Shown here: positions 33,015 to 42,900 of the stretch, in pieces
Layout of the letters: the number at the start of each line of letters is the position of its first letter
How positions within the stretch are numbered: position 1 is the stretch's first letter
Origin: an uncultured Enhydrobacter sp.
GTDB taxonomy: Bacteria; Pseudomonadota; Gammaproteobacteria; Pseudomonadales; Moraxellaceae
Direction of reading: 5' to 3'
NCBI GenBank assembly: GCA_946222995.1
Contig: CAMIOS010000004.1
Span: 1 to 64,000, forward strand
Length of the DNA stretch: 64,000 nucleotides
Made by a program: the position numbers and the translations under genes
Notes under the pieces: model-generated
What the model saw: the letters and a program-made list of their open reading frames with translations, nothing else
What the model was told of the DNA's origin: nothing
Database searches by the model: none

Positions 33015-34328
33015 CTATTTTAATACTGCTTTTTTACCCTTATCATTTTCGGTCAAATTGGCAAGCACCACCACCGTGCCTTGTTCGATGCCATCAATCA
33101 AATATTGGCTATGGGCATCATCTCGGCGAACAATCCGTACAGGCTGGCGACGAATAAGTTGGTCTTTGCCAATCACCCATACCATGCCTGTATCTTGATG
33201 AGCCGTCAAATCGCTGGGTGTGGAAGCAGGTATTGGCGCCAAGGTCACCGCTGACATCGGTACCAATACCCCAACTTGCAGCTGACCATATTCCACTTGC
33301 CCTGTGGCATACATACCGGCTCTTAGTCCCGATGCCACATTGTCAGATTTGACCGCAATATACACCGTTAACTGTCGAGTGGTAGGATCAACTTGCGGGG
33401 CAATTCGCTTGACCTGTCCAATATATTGGGCTGCGCTGTTGCTGACTGTAAAAGGCACGTGTTGCCCCACACTGATTTGACTCTGAGCCTCACTTGGAAT
33501 ATTGGCGGCAAACTCTAGCTTGGTTGGGTCAACAATATCCATCAAGGGTTGATTTGGCGAAACCACTTGCCCCACTTGCACATTGCGTTGACTGACCACC
33601 CCCGAACTTGGGGCAGTAATAATGGTATCCCCACTAAGGCGTTTGGCAGAATTAAGCTGGGCTTGCCGAGCCTTTAAGGCTTCTTGTTGGGCGGTGGCAT
33701 CTGCCACACTGCGTTCATATTCAATCTGTGACACAAAGCCTTGTTCAAGCAACACTTTATTTTTTTGTGCAAGGCTAGATGCTACACGGGCTTGAGCCTG
33801 TGCCGCTGCAACATCGGCTTGGGCTTGGGCAAGTTGGTCTTTGCTACTGCGATTATCAAGCGCAACAAGACGGTCACCTTGTTTGACCGCTTTACCCACA
33901 TCGGCAAAAATCTGTATCACTTGAGCCGATACGGTTGATTGGACTTGGGTGCGTTCATTGGCTTGTAACGTGCCTGTGACAGGCACACTTGGCTGAAATC
34001 GCTCAGCTTTGGCATCAATGACATCACTTTTTAACAACTCAATGACATTGGACGGTTGAGTTTTAGCGGTGCTTGCAGAGCTATTAAAAGAAGCGGTAGG
34101 TGGTTTATCAGAGGTACTCTTATTAGTATTAGCCGTTTTTTTATCACAGGCAGTTATTGCCATTGAAAAAGCCACCACACTAGCCATGGTGAGCGATTTT
34201 GCAAAGATGGCTTTAGGTGTACTTAATACAGTCGTTCGGTTGTTAACACTACTTGCTGGGTTATATAAACTTTTTGATAAACCAAAAGATAGTTGAGTAT
34301 TAAAATGATGAGAAAACAAGCACGCCAT
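33015..34328 (-). CDS. RND efflux periplasmic adaptor (MFP) lipoprotein
   Basis: A 437-residue membrane fusion protein. It has an unusually long signal region ending at a lipobox-like SMAITAC (Cys about residue 60), then a Ser/Thr-rich linker, a barrel-sandwich (TVSAQVIQIFADVGKAVKQG with GDRLVALDNRS), a coiled-coil hairpin (AQAQADVAAAQAQARVASSL) and the second half of the lipoyl fold (TIITAPSSGVVSQRNVQVGQ). It links the pump encoded just downstream to an outer-membrane channel. The first 45 residues may not all be translated; a start nearer the signal peptide is possible. Confidence 0.92.
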   Translation of the reverse strand: MACLFSHHFNTQLSFGLSKSLYNPASSVNNRTTVLSTPKAIFAKSLTMASVVAFSMAITACDKKTANTNKSTSDKPPTASFNSSASTAKTQPSNVIELLKSDVIDAKAERFQPSVPVTGTLQANERTQVQSTVSAQVIQIFADVGKAVKQGDRLVALDNRSSKDQLAQAQADVAAAQAQARVASSLAQKNKVLLEQGFVSQIEYERSVADATAQQEALKARQAQLNSAKRLSGDTIITAPSSGVVSQRNVQVGQVVSPNQPLMDIVDPTKLEFAANIPSEAQSQISVGQHVPFTVSNSAAQYIGQVKRIAPQVDPTTRQLTVYIAVKSDNVASGLRAGMYATGQVEYGQLQVGVLVPMSAVTLAPIPASTPSDLTAHQDTGMVWVIGKDQLIRRQPVRIVRRDDAHSQYLIDGIEQGTVVVLANLTENDKGKKAVLK

Positions 34329-34706
34329 GCCACTTTATCCTATGCGTTTATCAAATTATTTTAGCCAATGCGCGTTACTAATCTTGCAATAACAATTTTT
34401 TATAACAAAGCACGCCATAAACTGCTGATTAATTTAACAGTTACCATGCATTATTTCATGCGTTATTTTATGACAATTTGCTAGAGTTTAATGGAAAAAA
34501 ATCACGCTCACCACATTTTATACAACCAAATAGCAAAATTGTCGTATTAATTGTTCTTTAGTCCAAAGAAATATGCTAATATTTTTTCATAAAACCGATG
34601 TTTAGCAAATTCAATAACGCATAAGGGATTGGGCAAGATGCAAACATCAACCACCCCATTTTTTACTTTTTCTACTTTCTTAAACAAGAACAATTAGGAC
34701 ATTCTT
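34329..34706. other. Divergent intergenic region upstream of pilG
   Basis: 378 AT-rich bases between the adaptor gene and pilG. It holds an extended -10 box (34574-34582) and a near direct repeat of GCATTATTTCATG / GCGTTATTTTATG (about 34448-34472). No gene seen. Confidence 0.5.
34574..34582 (+). promoter_or_regulatory. Extended -10 element upstream of pilG
   Basis: TGCTAATAT, about 125 bases before the pilG ATG. No good -35 hexamer is spaced correctly (TTCTTT at 34554-34559 is weak), which is tolerated when an extended -10 is present. Confidence 0.35.
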
Positions 34707-35093
34707 ATGGATGCAAATTTTGATGGTCTAAAAGTCATGATTATTGATGATTCAAAAACCATTCGCCGCACCGCCGAGACTTTACTTGAAAAAGCAGGCT
34801 GTCAAGTGTTTACAGCGGTGGATGGTTTTGATGCCCTTGCCAAAATCGCCGATTCAAACCCCGATTTGATTTTTGTCGATATTATGATGCCTCGCCTTGA
34901 TGGTTACCAAACTTGTGCCCTTATCAAAAACAATGCCGATTTTGCCAACAAACCTGTCATTATGTTGTCATCAAAGGACGGATTGTTCGATAAAGCCCGT
35001 GGGCGTATCGTCGGTTCGGATGAATATTTGACCAAGCCTTTTAGTAAAGAAGAGCTATTTGATGCCATTAATCGCTATCGCCCTGAACAGTAA
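34707..35093 (+). CDS. pilG: Twitching motility response regulator PilG
   Basis: A 128-residue stand-alone receiver that takes phosphate from ChpA and promotes type IV pilus extension in the Pseudomonas model. The acidic pair is in VMIIDDSKTIRRTAE, the phosphorylated Asp in LIFVDIMMPRLDGYQT and the Lys in YLTKPFSKEELF. Compared with PilH it has the longer N-terminus (MDANFDGLK) typical of PilG. The usual order is pilG-pilH in one operon; here 364 bases separate them. Confidence 0.95.
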   Translation: MDANFDGLKVMIIDDSKTIRRTAETLLEKAGCQVFTAVDGFDALAKIADSNPDLIFVDIMMPRLDGYQTCALIKNNADFANKPVIMLSSKDGLFDKARGRIVGSDEYLTKPFSKEELFDAINRYRPEQ

Positions 35094-35457
35094 TAGATCG
35101 AATTTGCAACAATATTGTCCATCTAGCCTTGTTAAGTTTAGATATCGTTTTGCGTATTCATTAGCCTTGCGGTTGGGAAATTTTAAAGTGTTAAAACCCA
35201 GCGTAATAAATGGTTAAAAGTATAACTAGCAACTTAATAATCAAAGAATCGCATCAATAAGCGGTTTTAAGCAAAGATTAGCTAATATTGACTTGTCAAT
35301 AATGAAATTGTTATGATAATCAAGAATTGTTTAAAAAATGTCATCTTTTAAGTGATATAAACGATAAACCTATCGCGACCTAACTAGGGCATTAAAAAAT
35401 TAAATTGGACAAAAACTTTGATCGTCCAACTCTGTGAAAAATAAAAAGGATAACCGC
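35094..35457. other. Spacer between pilG and pilH
   Basis: 364 AT-rich bases with no gene. The main content is a good promoter for pilH whose -35 sits in a palindrome (see 35286-35317). No terminator for pilG was recognised. Confidence 0.6.
35286..35317 (+). promoter_or_regulatory. Candidate pilH promoter with palindrome over the -35
   Basis: TTGACT (35288-35293), 18-base spacer, TATGAT (35312-35317). The -35 is embedded in a perfect inverted repeat TATTGAC-TT-GTCAATA (35286-35301), a size that suits an operator. The start of transcription would be about 130 bases before pilH. Confidence 0.55.
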
Positions 35458-35820
35458 ATGGCAAAAATTCTCGTGGTTGATGATTCGCCATCTGAAATGG
35501 CAAAATTTCGTGATATTTTGTCACGCAATCAACATGAAGTGATTGAAGCCCTCAATGGTGAAGAAGGCATTCGTAAAGCCACTGAGTTACAGCCAGATGT
35601 CATTTTGATGGATGTGGTGATGCCAGAGATGAATGGCTTTCAAGCCACTCGCCAAATCACCAAAAATGCCGCCACTAGCCATATTCCTGTGGTCATTATC
35701 AGTACCAAAAATCAAGAAACCGACCGTGTCTGGGGTAAGCGCCAAGGGGCAAAGGACTATTTGAGCAAGCCTGTCACTGAAGAAGAATTGTTGCAAGTCA
35801 TCCATGCAGTGATGGAGTAA
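35458..35820 (+). CDS. pilH: Twitching motility response regulator PilH
   Basis: A 120-residue receiver protein associated with pilus retraction and phosphate drain in the Pil-Chp system. MAKILVVDDSPSEMAKFRD holds the acidic pair, VILMDVVMPEMNGFQATRQ the phospho-Asp, and DYLSKPVTEEELLQV the Lys. The ATG at 35458 has AAAAGGA upstream; the frame is open for eight more codons without homology. pilI follows six bases after the stop. Confidence 0.95.
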   Translation: MAKILVVDDSPSEMAKFRDILSRNQHEVIEALNGEEGIRKATELQPDVILMDVVMPEMNGFQATRQITKNAATSHIPVVIISTKNQETDRVWGKRQGAKDYLSKPVTEEELLQVIHAVME

Positions 35821-35826
35821 TTTTTA

Positions 35827-36366
35827 GTGGCTTCTAATGGGTTTATTGAGTTAATGCGGCTAGCCGATAGAGGCATTAAACGTCAAAAAGGCGAACACCT
35901 ATCTAACACAACACAATGGTTGGGCGTGGCGTTTATGTTAGGTGGCGAGCAGCTTGTGGCGCCGCTAGGCGATGTGGCAGAGGTGCTGTCGATGCCAGAT
36001 ATTACGCCGGTACCTTTATCAAAATCTTGGCTATTAGGGGTGGCAAATGTGCGCGGTCGATTGATGCCTATTACCAATCTTGGGCAGTTTTTGCAATTAC
36101 CTACCACACAAAGCACACAAAATCGCACCCAAACCAAAAAATTATTGGTCATTGACCAAGGTAATATCTTTAGTGGGCTATTAGTCGATGATGTTTTGGG
36201 GATTCAGACCTTTAACCAACGCCAGTATGAACCTGAAGGCTTGCCGCAAGAGTCGCCATTAGCGGCTTATACGCACGGGCGTTTTCGCCAAAATGAGCAA
36301 AATTGGTATATTTTTATGCCAAGTTTATTGGTGGAAGACCAACGGTATTTAGAAGCGGCATTATAA
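35827..36366 (+). CDS. pilI: CheW-like adaptor PilI
   Basis: A 179-residue CheW-domain protein that couples the receptor PilJ to the kinase ChpA. Typical parts are GVAFMLGGEQLVAPLGDVAE, LLGVANVRGRLMPITNLGQ, LLVIDQGNIFSGLLVDDVL and the closing WYIFMPSLLVEDQRYLEAAL. The start is a GTG served by the GGAG overlapping the end of pilH, six bases upstream, so translation is probably coupled. Confidence 0.92.
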   Translation: MASNGFIELMRLADRGIKRQKGEHLSNTTQWLGVAFMLGGEQLVAPLGDVAEVLSMPDITPVPLSKSWLLGVANVRGRLMPITNLGQFLQLPTTQSTQNRTQTKKLLVIDQGNIFSGLLVDDVLGIQTFNQRQYEPEGLPQESPLAAYTHGRFRQNEQNWYIFMPSLLVEDQRYLEAAL

Positions 36367-36495
36367 ATAAGTGACAAATAAACAAGTTATTCAGTCATTT
36401 GTTTAGTTTGATTACCTATCTTTTATCATCCAACCCTTATCTAGTTACGCCAACAATTGACGATTATAGACATTTGAGTAGAGGAATTATCTTTC

Positions 36496-38601
36496 ATGGA
36501 TACCAAAATTTCTAGTGTGAACACCAGTACGAATGCTCCTGTGGCGGTATCATCTGACAAGACTTTGCTCAATACCAGCAATCAAGATAATAACAAGTGG
36601 TTATTGTGGGCACTGTTAAGTTCACTGGCGGCATTAATCGCTTTTTTGGTCTTAATCTATAGTTTATTTAGAACCCCTCAAGCAATGCCTACCACCAACG
36701 TTGGTGCAATTAGTCGTAATCTTGCTTCGAGTTTAAATACCATGAGTCATGCTAGGGATAAACAAACCTTTGACCAAGGTGTTAACTCACTTAGTACCAA
36801 TTTTGACACTATGAAGACAGCAATGTCAGACCCAGCAGTGAGAAACCAAGCACCAGAGCTTGCCAGCGGATGGGAAGAAAATCAGAAAAAAATAGAATTT
36901 GTGTTAAAAAATAAAGATGCGTTGGCTGCTACTTCAGCAAATGCGATCCAAATTGTCCAAACCTTACCCAAATTACAAGAACAATATCGCGGATTGGTTG
37001 AAAAAATGCTATCGACCAATGCCACTGCTAACCAAGTGGCAATTGCCAATAATCAGATTTGGCTTGCAGAAAAGATTAATAATGAAATTGTGTTGTTAAG
37101 TGATAGACGAAATCAAGATATTAAACAGGTACTGCAAGATATTCAGCAATTTGGGGCGACTTTAGAGGCAGAGCAAACAGGCACCCAAGCGATTCAAAAA
37201 ATTACTAACCCCGTTTTGATCCAGCAATTAGCCGCAATTAAGCAAACTTATGATAGTACGTTACGCACTTCTGTTAACCAAATCATGCAAACAGCAGACG
37301 TGACCAACCAAGCCTTACAACAAGCTCAAGAAGTGAGTGTGTATGCCGATAAAAATGGTAATGCGTTAATTAGCAGTGGGATCAATCAAGATAATCGCCA
37401 CTTGTGGTATATATGGTTGTCCGCTATTTTGATTCCATTGGGTTTTTTAGCAGCGTTATATTTCTTGTATCGCCAGTTGCAAGCTCGTGGTGTGGAAGAA
37501 CGTAAACTTAGTGAACGTGAAACGCTTCGCCAACGTAATGAGATGGAAGTTGAATCAGAGCGAGCTCGCAAAATCCAAGAGGAAAACGAACGTAACCAAA
37601 TGGCGATTTTGCGCTTGCTTGATGAATTAGGCGACTTAGCAGAAGGTGACTTGACGGTTAACGCCACCGTTTCTGAAGACTTTACCGGGGTGATTGCTGA
37701 CTCGGTGAACTTTGCGATTGACCAACTGCGTCAATTGGTATCTGCGATTAACGTTACAGCAGAGCGCGTTGCCCGAGCCTCTGACCAAACACAGGCAACT
37801 GCTGTTGAACTTGCTGAAGCCTCAGAAAGCCAAGCACAAGAAATTGCAGGAGCGTCTGCAGCGATTAATGAGATGGCAGTGTCGATTGACCAAGTATCCT
37901 CAAATGCTGCCGAATCTGCCACGGTTGCTGACCGCTCGGTTGAGATTGCCTATAACGGGGCAGCAGTGGTACAACGTACCATTGACGGTATGAATACCAT
38001 TCGTGACCAGATCCAAGAAACATCAAAACGTATTAAACGCTTGGGTGAATCGTCCCAAGAAATTGGTGATATCGTTGGATTGATTAACGACATTGCCGAC
38101 CAAACCAATATCTTGGCACTAAATGCCGCCATTCAAGCATCGATGGCAGGTGAAGCGGGTCGTGGTTTTGCGGTGGTAGCCGACGAGGTACAACGCCTTG
38201 CAGAACGTTCTGCCACAGCGACCAAACAGATTGAAACCTTGGTTAAAACCATTCAAGCAGATACCAACGAAGCGGTTATGTCGATGGAATCAACCACCGC
38301 CGAGGTTGTCCGCGGTGCAAAACTCGCTAAAGATGCGGGTGAGGCGCTTGAAGAGGTACAAACTGTTTCTAACAATCTAGCGACATTGATTCAGTCGATT
38401 TCAAATGCTGCCCGTCAACAAGCGGCATCGGCAGGTCATATCTCAAATACGATGAATATCATTCAAGACATCACCTCACAAACGACCTCGGGTACATTGG
38501 CAGCGGCTCGCTCGATTGGTCAGCTTAATGAAATGGCAGCAGCCTTACAAGAATCGGTCTCAGGCTTCAAACTTCCCGAAGAAGATTTTGTACATTCATA
38601 A
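36496..38601 (+). CDS. pilJ: Twitching motility methyl-accepting protein PilJ
   Basis: A 701-residue membrane chemoreceptor of the type IV pilus system. TM1 is about residues 35-57, a helical periplasmic sensor domain follows, and TM2 is about 302-326. Next come a coiled-coil/HAMP-like stretch (ERKLSERETLRQRNEMEVES) and the cytoplasmic signalling domain, with hairpin tip NAAIQASMAGEAGRGFAVVA near residue 550. Adjacent Gln/Glu sites suit methylation by PilK. The C-terminal pentapeptide that tethers CheR in enteric receptors is absent. It ends in a terminator, 102 bases before pilK. Confidence 0.95.
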   Translation: MDTKISSVNTSTNAPVAVSSDKTLLNTSNQDNNKWLLWALLSSLAALIAFLVLIYSLFRTPQAMPTTNVGAISRNLASSLNTMSHARDKQTFDQGVNSLSTNFDTMKTAMSDPAVRNQAPELASGWEENQKKIEFVLKNKDALAATSANAIQIVQTLPKLQEQYRGLVEKMLSTNATANQVAIANNQIWLAEKINNEIVLLSDRRNQDIKQVLQDIQQFGATLEAEQTGTQAIQKITNPVLIQQLAAIKQTYDSTLRTSVNQIMQTADVTNQALQQAQEVSVYADKNGNALISSGINQDNRHLWYIWLSAILIPLGFLAALYFLYRQLQARGVEERKLSERETLRQRNEMEVESERARKIQEENERNQMAILRLLDELGDLAEGDLTVNATVSEDFTGVIADSVNFAIDQLRQLVSAINVTAERVARASDQTQATAVELAEASESQAQEIAGASAAINEMAVSIDQVSSNAAESATVADRSVEIAYNGAAVVQRTIDGMNTIRDQIQETSKRIKRLGESSQEIGDIVGLINDIADQTNILALNAAIQASMAGEAGRGFAVVADEVQRLAERSATATKQIETLVKTIQADTNEAVMSMESTTAEVVRGAKLAKDAGEALEEVQTVSNNLATLIQSISNAARQQAASAGHISNTMNIIQDITSQTTSGTLAAARSIGQLNEMAAALQESVSGFKLPEEDFVHS

Positions 38602-38622
38602 TAGGTTTAGTTTGTTAAGCAT

Positions 38623-38651
38623 AAGGGTGGTATTTACCGCCCTTATTTTTT
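38623..38651 (+). terminator. Intrinsic terminator between pilJ and pilK
   Basis: AAGGGTGGT (38623-38631) pairs with ACCGCCCTT (38636-38644), including one T-G pair, around ATTT, and ATTTTTT follows directly. It divides pilHIJ from pilK-chpA. Confidence 0.85.
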
Positions 38652-38703
38652 AGCCGTAAATTTAATTAAACTATCGTATTAAAGTCGAAATGGTGTTTAA
38701 GAT

Positions 38704-39594
38704 ATGCTTATTTTAGCAACTGACAGCCAACGCTTAACTACCAACCAGCTTAGCTTATGGCTAAATTATATTGAGCACCAAGTGGGATTTGTATTGCCAT
38801 CTTCCCAAGTTAATTGGGTAAAAGGGATTATTGAGCGTCATTTGCAAGCTAACCAGATGACAAGTACAGAGCTACTTGAAGCAGTGGCAAAAAATACCAC
38901 GTTATACCATCAATTGTTTGATGATATTTTGATTCCTCGTACCCAGTTTTTTAGGCATATCCCCAGTTTTGATTATATAGCCCATTATGCAGATACTTGG
39001 CAACACCAGCATTACCTTACCAAAACCAATGATACTGCCTTCTCAGATACGACTTTTACGGCTTGGAGCGTGGGTTGTGCAACCGGACAAGAGGCCGTAT
39101 CCATTGCCTTGACCTTAAGGCAACGTTTGGCGCCGAACCAAGAGTTTTTGGTTTATGGTTCAGATTTTCATCAACAAGCACTACAACGAGCTAGGCAAGG
39201 CGAGTATGGTATTCAAGAATTAAAATTTATCCCCGAGACATTTCATTCGCTATTAATGATCAATACTGAGCAATTTAGTGCCAATGCTCACATACAACCA
39301 CGTATTCGTTATTTTAGTCAAAATCTTATTGACACATCACAGTCAATTATCATAGCGAAAAAACAATGCCAAATTATTGTATGTAAAAATGTGTTGATTT
39401 ATTTTAGGCAGTTTGAGCAGCGAGATATCGTCCATGCCATGTTAGATTATTTAGACGATAATGGCATGTTGATTTTTGGGGCGGGGGAGCTGTTGCAACT
39501 AAATAACCTGCCGCTGCAGCGGTTACCTATTAATATGGTAAATGCCTATTGCAAAATTGCGGCAGCTGATTGGGTAAAGCAATTAAGCTTTTAG
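38704..39594 (+). CDS. pilK: CheR-type receptor methyltransferase PilK
   Basis: A 296-residue SAM-dependent enzyme expected to methylate PilJ glutamates. The N-terminal helical domain includes YIEHQVGFVLPSSQVNWV and the loop PRTQFFRHIPSFD. The SAM-binding site is AWSVGCATGQEAVSIAL near residue 119, followed by YGSDFHQQALQRARQGEYG and the catalytic-fold stretch CQIIVCKNVLIYFRQFEQRD. Family length. It sits in the usual position between pilJ and chpA. Confidence 0.93.
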   Translation: MLILATDSQRLTTNQLSLWLNYIEHQVGFVLPSSQVNWVKGIIERHLQANQMTSTELLEAVAKNTTLYHQLFDDILIPRTQFFRHIPSFDYIAHYADTWQHQHYLTKTNDTAFSDTTFTAWSVGCATGQEAVSIALTLRQRLAPNQEFLVYGSDFHQQALQRARQGEYGIQELKFIPETFHSLLMINTEQFSANAHIQPRIRYFSQNLIDTSQSIIIAKKQCQIIVCKNVLIYFRQFEQRDIVHAMLDYLDDNGMLIFGAGELLQLNNLPLQRLPINMVNAYCKIAAADWVKQLSF

Positions 39595-39772
39595 GTGGTT
39601 AAGTTGTACGCACGCTAATTTTACTCATTGATTTATGCTGTTTTCATTAATTAGCGGTTGGTTAGTAAGAAAAAATGGGCATTAAAAGCCAAAATTTGGC
39701 GATTGTTTGGCTACCCAAGCCTTGCACACAATGATATGATAAGCTGTCAAGTTTGGGTTAACAAGATACTTA

Positions 39773-39804
39773 TAGTGTCTTTATTATCTAGTGTCTTTAT
39801 TATC
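39773..39804. repeat. Tandem 16-base repeat before chpA
   Basis: TAGTGTCTTTATTATC occurs twice, head to tail and identical. Two abutting copies could be paired regulator sites or replication slippage. Confidence 0.75.
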
Positions 39805-39812
39805 GCTGATAC

Positions 39813-39839
39813 GCTAAAAATAGCTGACGTATTTTTAGC
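39813..39839 (+). terminator. AT-rich hairpin upstream of chpA
   Basis: GCTAAAAATA and TATTTTTAGC form a perfect 10-bp stem around GCTGACG, followed by TTTAATC. It could be a weak terminator after pilK or a leader structure of chpA. Confidence 0.5.
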
Positions 39840-39911
39840 TTTAATCTAAAATATCATGATTATTTACCAAAAAATGGTCACCTTGCGACCGATTGGGATT
39901 AGGATTTGTGT

Positions 39912-42900
39912 ATGAGTAAACAACGTACCTTGATTGCTTTGGACTGGTTGATGCCGGTATTACAAGATGTCTTTGATGAATTGGGTCGTTTATTACAATC
40001 ACGCAATCAGCCTACCCATTGGCAAGCCATTGCCCAAGCGTTACACCAAATTAATGGTGCTTTAACGCTGACCAATCAGCGATTATTAGCAACATTGGTC
40101 GATCGGCTAGAGAAAACAGCATTGGCGATCGATCATGGGACATTGCCAAAATGTCATGTATCTGATATTGAGCAAGGTGTGAACTTGCTACGCTATGAGA
40201 TTGAACAATTGCAGCGTAAGCAGCAACTACAGCGTGATTGGGTAATTGATAGAATCAATTATTTTAATGATCTGTTAGGCGATCCTGCCTACTATGACAA
40301 TGAAGCAGACAATGTACCGCAACAAAATTCTGCCATTCAAAACCCCGTCATGCAAACGCCTGAGCCCCAAAGCGATTTACCTTTATTATCGCAATTGCCT
40401 ATCCCCACAGTAACTGAGCCTTGGCAAGCGCAGCAGCGCGATAATTTGACCAAGTTATGGCGCTATTGTAGTTTGCAGTTATTAAAACGACGTAAAAATG
40501 ACAATGACGCCCTTAATAATCTTGCCAAAGTCGCTGATTATCTGGCTTCAACGCCATTAAATCCTGCTTTTCGCCAAGTTTGGCATTTAGTATCCTTGTG
40601 GTTTGGCAGCCAAGCCCTTAATGATGAACCGACACCCGAGCAATACGCAGTATTATTAGGTAGCCTTGAAGGGTTGCTTGCCTTTGACACCAACAGCGTG
40701 CCAGATATTGCCACAGGTAGGCTAGCAGTCGATGTACTGCTACAATTGAGCGCGTTAAGTAGCAAAACCGATGACGCGCAACAATTGCTTAATACCTTAG
40801 ATTTGGGTAAAGTCCCAGCGACCGATACCTTATTTGGTCAAATGCTACAAAAACTTGAAAAAACTATTTATCAAGTCTACAACCCACAAGCCATGCTACC
40901 AATGCTGTATCAAATCCGTAGTCGGCTGGCGAATCGTGGTTGGCTTTTTTATGAACATCAGCTTGATCAGATTATCGCTGATGTCACGTTGATGCAACAA
41001 GACAGTGGCATGGCATCCAGTCTAGCATGGCAAGTCGAGCGCCAGCTACAAGACTTATATAGTCAATTACTAGATACTTCACAGACATTGGACACGCAAA
41101 TTGGTTTGGCAAGCTTTAGCTATGCGGCGAATCCAGAACAAGAAGCAGTACGTCAAACCCGCCTAAATCTTGAAAAAGTTAAGCTTGCATTCAATAGCTA
41201 TACCCAAACCCATCAATTAAACTTACTTGATGTCAATGATGAGCTTGTGGCTATGGTGCAAGTCTTTGGGTTATTGGGGCTGACTCGTCCGCAAGAGCTT
41301 ATCGAACAAGCACGGCTATTATTTGGGCGTTTGGTCAAGCACAATCTTACCACGCTCAACTGGGAAACCACAGATACGATTGCCGAGATGATAGCGCGTT
41401 TTGAGCTATTCTTAGACTATTTATCGCATCAAAGTGTCAGTGACGACTTACTTGACCAAACACAAGCCCAGCTTAATCGTGCCAATGTGTTGGTAAAAAA
41501 TCTGATTGATAACCCGATTGACCAAACCGCCATTGCTAGCCGTCAAAAAGTATTTAAAACCAATACTTTAGTTTATGATGATGAAGGCGAAAAAATTATC
41601 ACCGCCGAAGAAGCGCTGGGCATTGGTGCAGACGCTGAGAACACGGATAATGCCGGCGAGTTTAGCATCACTGAGAATGATAGCCAAACGTTAGCAGATT
41701 TAGCCCCAATTGTAGAATCTAAACCTAATGTTTCTGTGGCAGCGTATTCTGCTGCTTATCTTGCGGCAAAAGATGCATTAAAACCCGATGACCACAGCAC
41801 CGATGATGAAATTCGAGAAATTTTTATCGAAGAAGCCAATGAAGTGCTGGCTGAAATGGATAATAACTTGCCCACTTGGCAGGCTGACTCCAGCGATTTG
41901 GTAACATTAAAAGAAATTCGCCGAGGCTTTCATACCCTCAAAGGCTCAGGTCGTATGGTTGGCGCGTTTCAAGTGGGTGAAATGGCTTGGGCGGTTGAAA
42001 ATATGCTCAATCGTGTGCTTGATGGCACACTGCCAGTAAGTAATGAATTGGTTAACTTTATTGCCGATACTCGTCATAAAATACCCACCTTGGTTGATGA
42101 TTTTGCCCATCAGCGTGAGCCTAGCATTGACCCGGCAATCACAGTTTTACAAGCCAATAACTTGCTACAACAGCAGCCGATTAACACCGATGTACCGGCA
42201 TTAGATAGGGCGTTAGATAGTCAGGTTGATACCACCCATAGTCTGGAAACCGAGGCTAAAACTGAAGTGGTAAAAGCCGAGGAAGGAAAAGAGGAAGAGA
42301 AAGCAGCCACGTTACAGCATCAGCTAGACAGTCAATCAGCTCAAGATCACCTGCAATCAACATTGGCACCTGCCACATCATCGCCGGCGTTAACATTACC
42401 TGAAGTGGTGCAACACGCTTATAATGAGTTAAATGAGGTCGAAGATGTTGCAGGTGACCCAGATATTCAAGCCATTTATATCGAAGAAGCCCAAGAAGTG
42501 CTCGAAACCATTGCTCCGTTATACGATACTTGGAAACGCGATGCTAGCGACTTTGCGACCTTAAAAGAGATACGGCGGGGGTTTCATACCCTAAAAGGCT
42601 CTGGCAGAATGGTTGGGGCAAATCAATTGAGCGAGCTTAGCTGGTCGATAGAAAATATGCTCAATCGGGTGTTGGACAATACCATTACACCGGATGCGGG
42701 ACTTGTGGCTTTGGTGGGCGATGTGATACATGCCTTTGGTGGGTTGGTGGATATCTTTGCCCAAAATCGCACCGATTATCCTCAAGACATGAAAATTTGG
42801 TCAGCCATCGCCAATGCGTATGGCAAAAAACAAGGCGAGCATATTGATTACCCAGGCATTATGGCGGCAATGCATCAAGACTCGGTAAAGCAAGACTTAG

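Larger units (their letters stand above)
39595..39911. other. Spacer between pilK and chpA
   Basis: 317 bases with a 16-base tandem repeat (39773-39804) and a 10-bp AT-rich hairpin (39813-39839). A 63-codon frame at 39658-39849 runs through both and is judged accidental. Confidence 0.5.

Noticed and set aside
34448..34472. Near direct repeat GCATTATTTCATG / GCGTTATTTTATG upstream of pilG
   Set aside because: Imperfect and AT-rich; it could occur by chance, so it is noted only within the spacer entry.
39658..39849. A 63-codon frame between pilK and chpA with a basic start and hydrophobic end
   Set aside because: It resembles a signal-anchor peptide, but it has a TTG start without a ribosome site and runs through the tandem repeat and hairpin; composition explains it.
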